Below, piece after piece: positions 48,213-59,280 of a stretch of DNA of 64,000 nucleotides. The notes below the pieces were generated by a model. The model did no database searches. It was not told where the DNA came from and worked only from the letters and a program-made list of their open reading frames with translations. Origin of the DNA: Trichoplax adhaerens (Eukaryota > Placozoa > Uniplacotomia > Trichoplacea > Trichoplacidae). The first letter of the stretch is position 1. Every line of letters begins with the position of its first letter. The stretch spans positions 108,353 to 172,352 of the forward strand of contig NW_002060983.1 of the NCBI RefSeq assembly GCF_000150275.1, read 5' to 3'. The position numbers were made by a program, and so were the translations under genes.

Positions 48213-48763
48213 TGTAATGTAACTAGTGTTGTCATTGTAGACTGTTAGCCATGTTTAGTATAATGTACGGTAGATATTTATCCTAAGTGATATTTGGTAG
48301 CTATAACTATAGACTGTAGTGGTAGAGACTCTATTCTAGAGTACAGATGACTATATACAGTAAGCTGTTGATTTACTAATAAGGCTATAGGTAAAAATAG
48401 AACTGAAAATCATATATTAGAATATGGTTAATTCATTCTGCTTTGGCTGGTGTGAATAGTGTCTACGTAAGTACTGTAGTCGTATCCATATTTGATTGAT
48501 GATGGTCCGTAGTAGAATAGTCTTACTAAGAATAATTTAACTATGTGTAAAATAAGGTAAAAGGTAGCTATGCGGATAGTAGCTGCGAATGCTACGGAAA
48601 GTATAAAAGCATGCAACTTTAGATTATTCTGTTAGTTCGTTTTAGAAGTCTTTAGTAGTAGTATTCGGCTAAAGTAGAGCTGTGTGAAGTTAATCTTTGT
48701 ATAAGATACAATAAAGCTATTATTTTTCTAAAATTTGGAATTTCATGATTGGTATATATCACA
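48213..48763 (+). mobile_element. Family C solo LTR-like element, copy C3
   Basis: 551 bp with a perfect 5-bp duplication CCAAC (48208-48212 and 48764-48768). It starts TGTAATGTAAC and ends GGTATATATCACA. TATAAAA lies near 48602; the poly(A) hexamer is altered to CAATAAAGC. The antisense 62-codon frame without ATG (48428-48616, minus) is open. Confidence 0.78.
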
Positions 48764-48768
48764 CCAAC

Positions 48769-50692
48769 TCAAGTAGATAGTAGCAAAATTGATATGTGAA
48801 CTTTTAACCAAGTAATACCAATATTATGAACGATATAACTAAACTGTTCATATTAGCGGAAATGAAAGTACTGCTTAAACAATTTTTCTAGATATAATTA
48901 AACATACCATAAATTCTAGTATTAAAGATACTCTAATTCTAATTTTAGTGCACAACAGTAATATTACGAACCTTTCCATGTGCAAAATTGTAATAATACA
49001 AGTTTGCTGTATAAGAATTATTTCAACGATAAATTGATGGTATTTATAATTTGTTGTAGATAAATAACTAAGAAAAGAATTCATTTACTATTTAATGTTA
49101 TCATGCCCATTCGCTTATAGTGATAAATCGGCCAGAAAACAAATGAATGTAATAAAAGTTAGAAAAGTACTATAATTTCTTTATTATTTTAGGTAATTAG
49201 GCTATAATTATCTATATATGTATACTCCATGGATATCAATTTGAATAGTATTTACGTGCGTTATAGTGGCTATATTCAAGTCGATAATGAATTTATAAAA
49301 GCTTTGATTATTTTTTGTGCTGACTTAATTTTCTTTAGTCATAGTGTATCACAGATATTTACTAGAATGAATTAATACTGTTGTGCTCTGTATATTTTCA
49401 TACTTTCGTCACCTTACAATTTTAATTTACTTTGTAATATATTACTCATTAGTCTTAACAGTAGAGCTGATGTAATATTGATTTAATATTATTTATTGTC
49501 AACTCCCATTGACTATTCACGAAGACAAAAACTACTAAAAGATTGTTAGCATACCTTAGACAGTGTTAGAAGCGACCTTATAGCTCTATCCGGATATTTT
49601 AATATCAATAATGATAGGAAGAATTATAAATCGAAAATAATGCTTATTAATGACTTCCTCTATATTAAATATTCATTTTGACGAAAAATTCTCAAGAGAT
49701 GGGCAAGTAATCATAGGATAAATCAGAAAGGCATGTGTAACTGATCTTCTTACCTTCTAAATAAGAATTTATAGAACTCTCTATTACTAGTATTATTGCT
49801 TTCCCCAGTTATGCCAATCAGATGTTTAGGCAGGTGAAACATTTTCTCCCGCTATTATTAAATTATAAATGGGTTTTATTCAATACAATAACTAAGGCTT
49901 TGTCTGCGTAAATTAATAAGATAGAACAGAGCATCTAATTTATATTCAGTCCGTTTTATTTATTAAACTAAATAAGAGAATGAAAACATTGCTTAAATAT
50001 TAAAAATTATTCTCTTTTGAATATCACAGAGATAGGAAAAAATCCATTATATATTACGACCTTACCATTTTATGTGACTTTAATAAACCTAGTTCATATA
50101 TTTGAATATAATTAAAAGCCATGGTTAATTTACGATTCCTAAGATTATCGAGCTTGCATGAACAATCTTATATTTTTAAATTACATAGGGACAGAAATAA
50201 AGAGAACTTTAAGGCAAAGAATATTATAGTATAGAACAAACTGCAGTAGCGTGACTTTTACAAAACATTGATGATATAGCCATCTCAACTGGTTGGTAAG
50301 TATTTATAGCAACGTTCATAATATTATGTCATAAATCTTATACCTTTCACCGCGAGAATTAATATTGCTCTGAAACATTGTTGAAGCAGAAGCTATAACG
50401 AGATAACTACACTTTCGTTCTAAGCCTGTATATTATTATAATACATAGAACTTTTACATAAAATTGGTAGATCATCGTATCATGCAAGTTATTTCGTATT
50501 GATTTTGACGGAAATTTAAAGTATCTTATTTTGAGGATCAATTTATACCTGCTTCAGAAAAAACTAGTGTAAGTCTTGGTTAATAGCATAAGCAAGTTAA
50601 AGAAATTCTTTTTTATCGATTTATAGCTCGTTATCGCATCAATTTAACTCTCATTCACTCACATAAAGTGAAGTAAACTGCACATCATAGCA
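48769..50692. other. Intergenic upstream of GPCR-6
   Basis: About 1.9 kb. A 69-codon minus-strand ATG frame (48875-49084) is hydrophobic and without motif; not called. No repeat recognised. Confidence 0.4.
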
Positions 50693-51820
50693 ATGGATAA
50701 TTTCCTTAATATTTCATCAACACAAAATCAAACCATCGCCGTTTTTGGTCGGCTTTACTCAATAAAATTGCCTTTTATGTCTGTTTCATTGATACTGGCT
50801 ACTATTGGTTTTATTGATAACATCATTATTTGTGCTCTGATATTAGAACGAAAAAAGCCTTATCGGATATCTCATTTTCTGTACTTAAATGTGGCATTCT
50901 CAAATATGTTAACTACAATTTATTATCTTATTAACAGTTTACTGCAATTAAACCTGAGTAGATTGTATAACTTGTTTACCAAGAAAAGTAACCTAAGCAG
51001 TAGTACCTGCTATGCTCTTAGCTTTACACTCTATTTTTCATTATCATCATCCTTTCTAACGCTAGCTATTATAAGCTTTGAACGCTATCAAGCACTGAGA
51101 GTTAAAACTCCATCAGAATTTATCATGTCTAACTTACTTATGCTCATTTTAGCGGCATGGATACCATCAATTGCTGTTTCCATTCCAGTTGCATCACGTT
51201 ATCATCGAGTTGATATATATTCCTCACCAGCTGTCTGTGATATTTCAAAAACAGTGCATTCCGTCATTTTTATTGGTATTTACGGCTTAATATCTGCTAT
51301 AACACCAATCTTTATAATTTTTTTTACCAATAAGCACTTTGTTTCCAGATTGATTTATGGCTATAGTCAATCAGCAAGTTATACTATAAACAAGGGCCAT
51401 CGCAATACAAAAAAGGAGCATAATCTTAGCGTTTCAAGTAGCACTAACATGGAGAATCCCATTGAAAACAAAATCGAAATTACGAAAAAGGAATTACTGC
51501 TACTAGTAATAACATTGTTAATATCACTCTTTAGTTTGTCTTTTTTTGTCTCTGTGAAGATTATTACATTATCAAATAATTTCCTTAACCAAAATGTTAA
51601 TTACAATTATGTAAAAACATTTATGATCTCGAGAATGCAAATATTAATAAGTTCAATTTCGGATATAATTCTTATTTGCTGCTGTATGACTAACCCTCTA
51701 GTGTACTGTATCAAAATGGGATCTTTTAATCATTCGGTAACGTTAATCTTTTTGCGAATCCTATATAAAATATTTCGAGGCCTATTGACTGTTATCATTT
51801 TTTCATTTCGTCCATCATGA
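50693..51820 (+). CDS. GPCR-6: divergent class A G-protein-coupled receptor
   Basis: 375 residues, one exon. Landmarks: potential glycosylation at N6 and N12; DN at 42-43 in TM1 (N43 conserved, the usual preceding Gly changed); LNVAFSN in TM2, so the sodium-site Asp is Asn at 71; C106 and C182 (AVCDI); ERY 130-132; W156; P205; NPLVY 334-338. TM6 has no proline. The third inner loop (about 222-265) is long, polar and charged. The segment before TM7 (295-315) is also long. The C-terminal part (350-373) is unusually hydrophobic. A surface receptor by family; ligand unknown. It shares the CD pair after ECL2 with GPCR-1 to -4 but is otherwise distant. Confidence 0.88.
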   Translation: MDNFLNISSTQNQTIAVFGRLYSIKLPFMSVSLILATIGFIDNIIICALILERKKPYRISHFLYLNVAFSNMLTTIYYLINSLLQLNLSRLYNLFTKKSNLSSSTCYALSFTLYFSLSSSFLTLAIISFERYQALRVKTPSEFIMSNLLMLILAAWIPSIAVSIPVASRYHRVDIYSSPAVCDISKTVHSVIFIGIYGLISAITPIFIIFFTNKHFVSRLIYGYSQSASYTINKGHRNTKKEHNLSVSSSTNMENPIENKIEITKKELLLLVITLLISLFSLSFFVSVKIITLSNNFLNQNVNYNYVKTFMISRMQILISSISDIILICCCMTNPLVYCIKMGSFNHSVTLIFLRILYKIFRGLLTVIIFSFRPS

Positions 51821-52247
51821 CATTTCAATTAAAAGTGCGCAAGAACACAGTTACTAAACCCTTTTATGCTGTTATTCAATTATCATCTTAGTTGCTACAA
51901 TCGATACTGAATTTCTCTTTTGCTCCACTTTTTTATCTTCAAATATATCAAAACTACAATTCTTAATAACCGTAAATTTTATAATCAAATTAGTAAAATT
52001 TGAACCTTTTCCGACTATAAACAGTGTATGCTTGAAATATTTCTATTTATTCTAGTCATATTCGATGAACACTGTAAGATGATCTTCTACTGGAGTTTCT
52101 TTTTGTCTTTACTAGTGCAAACTCCCGTCGCTTTGCTGATGGTTTACGATAATGTGCTCATTTAACAGATAGTATTACCATTTGTCGTACTCAGTAGACC
52201 TGTCAGAGGTTCAACTTTATACCGTGTACTGTGTACTGTATGCTGTA
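51821..52247. other. Downstream region of GPCR-6
   Basis: No gene. A short run of GTGTACTGT-like repeats occurs at about 52223-52247, where the broken start of A4 would be expected. Confidence 0.4.
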
Positions 52248-52811
52248 CAAATTAGTTAACTTCTAATTTGGAGATACTGTGTTTTAATATAGCATTGACT
52301 TTTTATCACAGTGACACTTATACACATTCTGAAATTAATAGTTATAATAGGGAATGCAAACCATCTGCTTACAGTTCGAATCATTGTGATTGTAATTTAC
52401 TTATGGTAGACTGTAAATTATCATGGAAGTGTTCCGTGATAGGACATATCGTAATCTGACTATTCTGTATTAGTCATTACATGTCTATGTTGGTAAATAC
52501 TGTTGTCTGCATTAAGGGAGCAGTAGCTAAAATTAATATCTAATTCAGTAAATGATTCTAATGTTAATTGTATTAACTATGACTCATGAACTATTGAGGA
52601 GTAGTATATAAATGCAGTATATCGTGAAATAAAGTGAATTTCTCCAACTTAGTGTTTATCGTAAAATACGAGGCGTTTAAGTCTTTGTGTAGTCTGCTAG
52701 TAGAGCAAAAGTGTTTGTGATAGTGCAGATATCGTTCCTTGATACGTGGTTCAAGGAATTGACTTATTGATCGTACATTACGTTATCTTGTTGCAAAGCT
52801 GTTTTGTGACA
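52248..52811 (+). mobile_element. Family A solo LTR-like element A4, 5' end lost
   Basis: It matches A2 closely from TTAGTTAAC to the end AGCTGTTTTGTGACA at 52811. The first 80 or so bases of the family are missing and replaced by unrelated GTGTACTGT-rich sequence. The 3' flank TAACA has no partner, as expected for a truncated copy. TATATAAA and AATAAAG are kept. A 63-codon frame without ATG (52268-52459) is not called. Confidence 0.72.
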
Positions 52812-54937
52812 TAACACAACAAAACTTAATATGCGTTTTTTCTTACTGATCTTTGATGTTATGAACGTAGTAGCTAGCCCCTGATTGCGAGGTAATCATT
52901 ACAGTCGTTTAGGCTTTACTATTGTAAATTAATATTAAATTAAAATGATAAAGAAATAGGATATTAACTGTAGATCTTTTAGACAGCGAGATTTCTTGTC
53001 GTGATCAGCAACAGATAAGCGAATTCTATATAGCTAAAAGTGTTAATATTGCTCTAACGAAAGCTGTATTGGGAGAATTGGATTCAAGTGATCCTTAGAA
53101 CAATAAATCAAGATCTTATATATAAACTGACAATTTTTCTATTTAAAGAACTATAATAAGCTTCAAAATTGCAGTTAGACCTTCCTAACAGTTTGTATTT
53201 TGACCTTGAGTATTTTGATGCTTTCTCAAAATCATGTCAGTATTTGGTAATAACATGGTGCCAAAGAGCAATGCCTCTTTTTTATCTCTTAAATATTGTC
53301 GTGATTTATAATAACCAAGAACGTATGCTTTAATTCCTTTGTTGACTAGTACTTTTATTACTATCATAATAGATTTTGCAGTATGTGATGGTAATTTGTA
53401 ATCTTATAGATTTAATGTTAGTTAAAATCACTACAGTTGTTTATCCATAGTATAAATGGCTTTTTAAAATTTTTACTGTATTGTGTGAAAGTAATGATAA
53501 ATCATTAATTTTAGGGATTATTTAAATTTTATCTAAACGTCTGTCCTAAAAATGTGATCAATTCAATCTTTAAAGTGTGTATCTGAGCTGTTATGTGTAT
53601 CCGATAAGCTGCTTTCTCTTATTGGCATTTTAGAATTATTAAATATCAAATATTAATAAATTTTCTCCATATCTGGTTTAACCGAATGATTAATTGACGA
53701 TTACACAAATCCTAAGTGACCAACTTTGGATTGTACAAGTGAATCAGTATTAAATTTAATAAAATGGGTTAAGACAAACTAAAAGTGACAAATATAGTAA
53801 TAATAGCACGGTATACTAGCCAACCATTCCTGAAACAGTTACGTATTAGAAAATTTATTGTTTAAGACAATAAATGGGTCGGGATCCATCGGTCAAAATT
53901 GCAATCGAATCCGTTTTCTCTCGAGAAAATATGTTCATGTAATCGTACAACTTGTGGGTCACCTACGATAGATCATTATTATATTTCGCTGTTACGGTAT
54001 TATATCACCATTTAAATAGCTTCAAAGGTGCAGCTAAAATGGTCAAGTCCTAAATTAAAATGTCAACGTGGTTTTTACTGCCTTACCAAGCTTACTGGTT
54101 ATGATAGCTGATTTACATGTTTAGTACAAATTGTTATTTTCCAGTTCAGAATCAATAAATTAGACAGCCATCTTATGATAATGAAGTAGTTTAAAATGAT
54201 AATTATCAGCTTGATTCCACTTACAACACTATGAAACATAGATAATCCACTCTAAATTTATAAATAGACAGCGATTTGTAAAAGTTTTTATGAGCTGATT
54301 GCGGTAGTACTTACTGTCAATTCTTTCCAAGTGTTGCAAATTACATGTAAAGATAGTATGACTGTAGATGGAACAACTAAGAATAATTAATCAAAATAAG
54401 TAATGAAAATTGCTATTGGAAGCTACTTTTTTGAATAATTTAAACTAATACTTACAATTTCATTCTAAGTCGTAAGAGGCAGTTAATCAATACATAGTCC
54501 ATTTTTAAGCATTTAAGCACCATCGTAAATTCCATTAAAAGATAAATTTCTGCCGAAATAACTCATTTGACAATAGCCTAGCCAAAAAAGGTTAAGGTCA
54601 AGTAACCTCTGAAAGCTATATCCTACTACTCTTCAGCATAGCATATGACATCATAAATAAACTACCAATAAAATAACGGCATAGCGTTATTTATATCCTT
54701 TATGAAATATCACTCAATTCAAGAATTGTAGTGTTCAAGAATAGCAAGAATGTACCTGTGAAAATAAAATAACTCTTTGGAAAAAGAGTATTTCACCCAT
54801 AAACAACATTAATTTTTTAAAAGGTCATAAATTAATCGTCCGTTCTTTGCCAACAATTGAATAAATACTGCAACTGATAAACTTTCCGGCAACAACGAAA
54901 TTTATTTATTAATATTCTAGCCAGAAACTCACTACAA
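52812..54937. other. Intergenic, no gene supported
   Basis: About 2.1 kb. A 60-codon minus-strand ATG frame (53185-53367) is basic and protein-like in composition but matches nothing I know. No repeat recognised. Confidence 0.35.
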
Positions 54938-55857
54938 CATGATTTTGATTCTAAAATTACAGTGTAGCAGCAATTATCCTAAAATATACTGAAACTTTTA
55001 CCAACATGTATAGATTAAATTATTTTGTGGTGAGGATTGGTCTTGTCATCTAAGATCAATACAGCACCGAAAATGGTAGTCATTTCTGTATCCGATATCA
55101 TAATGTAAGGTAGTTATGAATAAATTGTATAAATTATTCGATGCAGATTCCCGGATATCATACTTTCCGTAAATAAAGCTAAATTATGTTATTATTTATA
55201 AAATGTTTTGAATATCGTAAGGGTAAAATTCTAATTAAGTCCCTAAACCTAAAAGATTTCGATTAAATAAACTAAAGTACAAGAGCAATAAGCCTACAAT
55301 AATCCGAAACCGTCTATAATACATATAGATAAAACTACCTTTACTACAAGGACTGATCATGTTATTAAAGAGTAATTAAATATCATACAACTAAATGACA
55401 CCATACCGATCTCATTAGGCATTATAGTATCCCATACCATAACCTCGGAGTAAGCAAACTTTATCAGTTACTAAACGTTGTTTTCTCGGTTTTAGTACTC
55501 TTAATAAATAATATTTGATTATTTATAATTGTCTTAAGCACTGTTAGAGTCAACCTGCAACAAAGTCGCTGAATCTAAAGATTTTGACTCAATAAACTAT
55601 AGTACGGCGTAACAATATGCTTGCAGTAGGCTCAAGCCACCTAAAACGGCCGTAGATTAAATTACTTTTAAGGCGAAGATTCTTCGTGTCATCTACGAAA
55701 AAAGAGTAAGCAGTATAACGATACAGCGACGAGTACAGTAGCCACTATTGTATCCCTTGCCATAGTATGAATATAAACAAACTATGTTAATTGCTTGACG
55801 TTGTTTTCCCGATTATAAGACTCGCATTAAGTAAGGCCAGATAATTTATTAAGCGCC
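54938..55857. repeat. Three-unit tandem repeat of about 320 bp
   Basis: Corresponding anchors TAGATTAAAT (55011), TAGATAAAAC (55326) and TAGATTAAAT (55653) are 315 and 327 bases apart. Other paired blocks keep the same spacing: ATTAAATAAACTAAAGTAC (about 55263) with CTCAATAAACTATAGTAC (about 55588), GTATCCCATACCATAA with GTATCCCTTGCCATAG, and ACGTTGTTTTCTCGG with ACGTTGTTTTCCCGA. The units are well diverged, so the array is old. The last unit runs up to the C4 insertion, and its outer border is approximate. Confidence 0.65.
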
Positions 55858-56407
55858 TGTAATGTAACTTAGTATTGTGATTGTAGACTGTTAGCCATGT
55901 GTAGTATAATGTACGGTAGATATTTATCCTAAGAGATATTTGGTAGCTGTAACTATAGACTGTAGTGGTAGAGACTCTATGCTAGAGTACAGATGACTAT
56001 ATACAGTAAGCTGTTGAGTTACTAATATGGCTGTAGGTAAAAATAGAACTGTAAATCATATATTAGGATATGGTTAATTCATTGTACTTGGGCTGGTGTG
56101 AATAATGTCTACGTAAGTACTGTAGTCGTATCCATATTGGATTAATGATGGTCCGCAGTAGAATAGTCTTACTAAGACTAATTTAACTATGTGTAAAATA
56201 AGGTAAAAGGTTGCCATGCGGATTGTAGCTGGGAATGCTACGGAAAGTATAAAAGCATGCAACTTTAGATTATTCTGTTAGTTCATTCTAGAAGTCTTTA
56301 GAAGTAGTATTCGGCTAGAGTAGAGCTGTGTAGTTAATCTTTGTATAAGATTGAATAAAGCCCTTATTTTTCTAAAATTTGGAATTTCGTGATTGGTATA
56401 TATCACA
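55858..56407 (+). mobile_element. Family C solo LTR-like element, copy C4
   Basis: 550 bp with a perfect and GC-rich 5-bp duplication GCGCC (55853-55857 and 56408-56412). It starts TGTAATGTAACTTAG and ends GGTATATATCACA, with the GTGAT/ATCAC end hairpin. TATAAAA is at 56248-56254 and AATAAA at 56354-56359. The antisense 62-codon frame (56074-56262, minus) is open but lacks ATG. This is the clearest C copy for defining LTR sense. Confidence 0.8.
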
Positions 56408-56412
56408 GCGCC

Positions 56413-58170
56413 CTAAGAACGGTTGGAGCTATCGACTCAGCAATAATACTATGTCAATATGCGAGAAACTTTTTATAATAATACAAGATTAGATGTATAA
56501 TCATCTAAGGGTAATTCTAATATTTCAATTTATTTTAATTTAGTTAAGCAAACCACTAGTTGAACAAATACTTCATCAAGAACTAATTTATTGGACTGGT
56601 GTATGAAGTCATCTATGTTAGAAAATAATTTTCCGATAGCATAAAATTATATACTTCAATGTACATTTTAAGTATTTCAAGTTACATTTATTAAGATAAA
56701 CAGATCATTAGATGAACAGATAATTCTTTCATAATGTAGTATTGTAGACTGTCGAACGGAATCCTAAAGCTGAATTAACTTTTAAATATTCATCGCCATC
56801 AAGAACGATGCGTTGTAGACGACATATGATTTCTGGGAGTGGATTCCTTTGTATTCCTCCTCGATTTGTTTGTTATCACTCCAATGTTGTTTATCCATTC
56901 TCATCTTATTAAGTTGCAATAGCTAACATGATCGTGCGTCGCTATTATTCAAAACTAAAAAGGCCATATTCAAGAAACTGGCAAAAATCTCATCTAGAAA
57001 GAACTAACAACAGTAATTTAACGTTACCGTACTGGATCATTTTCAACTTGAAAAGTGAGTATAAACTGAGGTTGAATCGATTGAGTGATCCCGTGATCAG
57101 CACTACTGTGGCAATGACCTGTTGACAAATTGAGTAGCGTAACCTTGAACATTTACTTTAGAGCAACAACAGTCATTTAATCAAGGCGCAGCCAATAGCT
57201 AATGCATCAGGGGACCGATGAGTATCTATTTTTTAGTAGCTAGGGACAATGTTATTATTACTCTGATTATCCTTTCTCTTCTCTGATGATTAAAAATACA
57301 ATATTCAAAGTTGATCGTGATCCTATCTAGATATCATTATCATAACAATATCAATCTAATTTATCATGCAATTACATTGATCAGTGTTACTTGTCTAATA
57401 CTGAATCAATCGTTGTAATAAACTCCTATCAAACAATGGATAAATAGTTCAAGTCAAGAATAAAGTAATTGTAATCGTCTATTAAGCAGAATTTCTTCAT
57501 AGATCGACTATCACGTGCTGCAATTCTGTAATAATCATTTCAAATAATTATTGTACTATAATAAGTAGAATATTTACTATTATTATATTAAAATAAATTA
57601 CCATCGAAATTAACCTCCTTTTCTTTGTTTCCATAATGTTATTGTATTAAATGGAAGCTTTGATAGCAACTATTCATTATTTGTAGCTTTTCATGCAATC
57701 AAATGATACTGTCTTCTCTTTAGAACGATAATTTTTAGAGTACTTATTTTGTTCAATCTGACACAATCAATCTACCTTTGGCAGATAATTGTTATATTAT
57801 TCAGTAGGACCATATTATTGAACTTATTCCGAATTCCTTGTGGCTGGTCACTAATCATTTTCACCTTATAAGTTGCTTTTAATAACTTAGAAGATTTTAG
57901 GGGCAGAAAATAAGTTTAACTTCTATTCAGTAATCTCAAGATCTATCTTCCATGATCTAATAGGGTTTAACGAAATTTTTTATTGAAACAAGGAATCAGT
58001 TTTAATCTCTTTCTTCTCAAAGGTTTTGAAAAATTACGTTATCGTTATCGACATTGATATCGAGACAGCTTAAGCCAGAATTGAGCGTTTCTTTACTGCG
58101 TACAACAGTACTGATTTATATTTTCTGAGCAAAAAATTTAAAAGTAGTTGCTCGCCATTTCTGTATAGCC
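56413..58170. other. Intergenic upstream of GPCR-7
   Basis: About 1.76 kb. A 65-codon ATG frame (56928-57125), basic in its first half, has no recognisable domain and is not called. No repeat or clear promoter motif. Confidence 0.4.
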
Positions 58171-59274
58171 ATGAATAGCACCGTACCTGTTATAGCCCCA
58201 TTTCAATTAAAAGTCTCCTTACCAACAGCGATTGGATTTTCTGTGGCGTCCGTACTAATTACTGTGATAGCAGTGATTGGAAATGCCTTGCTAATTATGT
58301 CAATTTTAATCAACGAAAATGGCAAAATGAAAACTACGACCAACTATTTATTAATCAATCTGGCTGTATCTGACATGCTAACAGCCATTATAGTCGTACC
58401 TTATCGATTATTTCATTATATTTTTAGCTACTGGATATTGGGTGGATTCCTATGCACGACTGCATTGCCACTGGAAAAAATCTGTTACTCAGCAACTACT
58501 TTAACTATGATGTCGATGGCAATAATTCGTTATCGTGCTGTACTCTATCCTTTGTCGACCGGAGTTACATTTATTCGTGTTATGTTGTGTATTATAACCA
58601 TATGGGCAGTATCCATAGCAGTAGCTATACCATTAATTATTCGCATGCCTTATCATTTAATAGCTCGAACAATCATTATAAGCTATCAATGTGAACCTGT
58701 GTTTAAAAGCTTACAGGACAGTTTAAACTTTGCCAAAACTTATTATCTCACCCTCAACTGCGTTATTTTTATCTTACCCTTAATATTAATCGCCACATTT
58801 TATTTCAAGATACTGCGCCGCTTAAAGCAACGTATTAATCGAAAAGATTTGCGTGTTCATTACAGTGCTTCACTATATAAAACATGTCGAGGAATTAATT
58901 TGATGTTAATTACTATGGTTGCCGCTTTTACAATCTGTTGGGCACCTTATAATGTCTTAATATCGCTTAATCCTTTTGCTTATAACTCAATTGTTAAAAT
59001 GAAGCCGTCAGATTTACGTAGTTACCAATTATTTGCAAGGATCTGCATTTGGCTGGCGCTCCTCAGCAGCTGCTTAAATCCTATCATATGTGTGATCTAT
59101 AACGAAAAATTTAGGAAATCTTTTAAAAATATCCTTTATTCGTGCTTTAGTTGCGGTACTTGTCGTAATTCATCGAAGAAGAAGCAAATCAATCATTCCA
59201 TTTCCACTACACCCAAAGGAACAACTTATGTTACAAGCGTTGGCGAAATGTGGCATGGCCTGGTTCAATTTTAA
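58171..59274 (+). CDS. GPCR-7: class A receptor of neuropeptide/amine-like build
   Basis: 367 residues, one exon, the most canonical receptor here. Landmarks: N2 glycosylation site; GN 37-38 in TM1; NLAVSDML with D68; W88 and C95 (WILGGFLC) with C174 in the second outer loop (YQCEP); W145; P203; CWAPY 256-260 in TM6, the classic toggle region; NPIIC 303-307; helix 8 NEKFRKSF; cysteines 325, 328 and 331 that could be lipid-modified. Two switches are altered: the DRY position reads IRY (119-121), and the NPxxY tyrosine is C307. The pattern recalls bilaterian peptide receptors, but ligand and subfamily cannot be fixed from this sequence. It is not close to GPCR-1 to -6. An ATG frame at 58452-58694 is a shadow. 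Confidence 0.94.
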   Translation: MNSTVPVIAPFQLKVSLPTAIGFSVASVLITVIAVIGNALLIMSILINENGKMKTTTNYLLINLAVSDMLTAIIVVPYRLFHYIFSYWILGGFLCTTALPLEKICYSATTLTMMSMAIIRYRAVLYPLSTGVTFIRVMLCIITIWAVSIAVAIPLIIRMPYHLIARTIIISYQCEPVFKSLQDSLNFAKTYYLTLNCVIFILPLILIATFYFKILRRLKQRINRKDLRVHYSASLYKTCRGINLMLITMVAAFTICWAPYNVLISLNPFAYNSIVKMKPSDLRSYQLFARICIWLALLSSCLNPIICVIYNEKFRKSFKNILYSCFSCGTCRNSSKKKQINHSISTTPKGTTYVTSVGEMWHGLVQF

Positions 59275-59280
59275 AATAAA
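59275..59280 (+). promoter_or_regulatory. AATAAA just after the GPCR-7 stop
   Basis: The hexamer immediately follows the stop codon. Used as a poly(A) signal it would give an extremely short 3' untranslated region; it may be chance. Confidence 0.25.

Noticed and set aside
56928-57125. 65-codon ATG frame upstream of GPCR-7
   Set aside because: Protein-like composition but no motif or supporting context.
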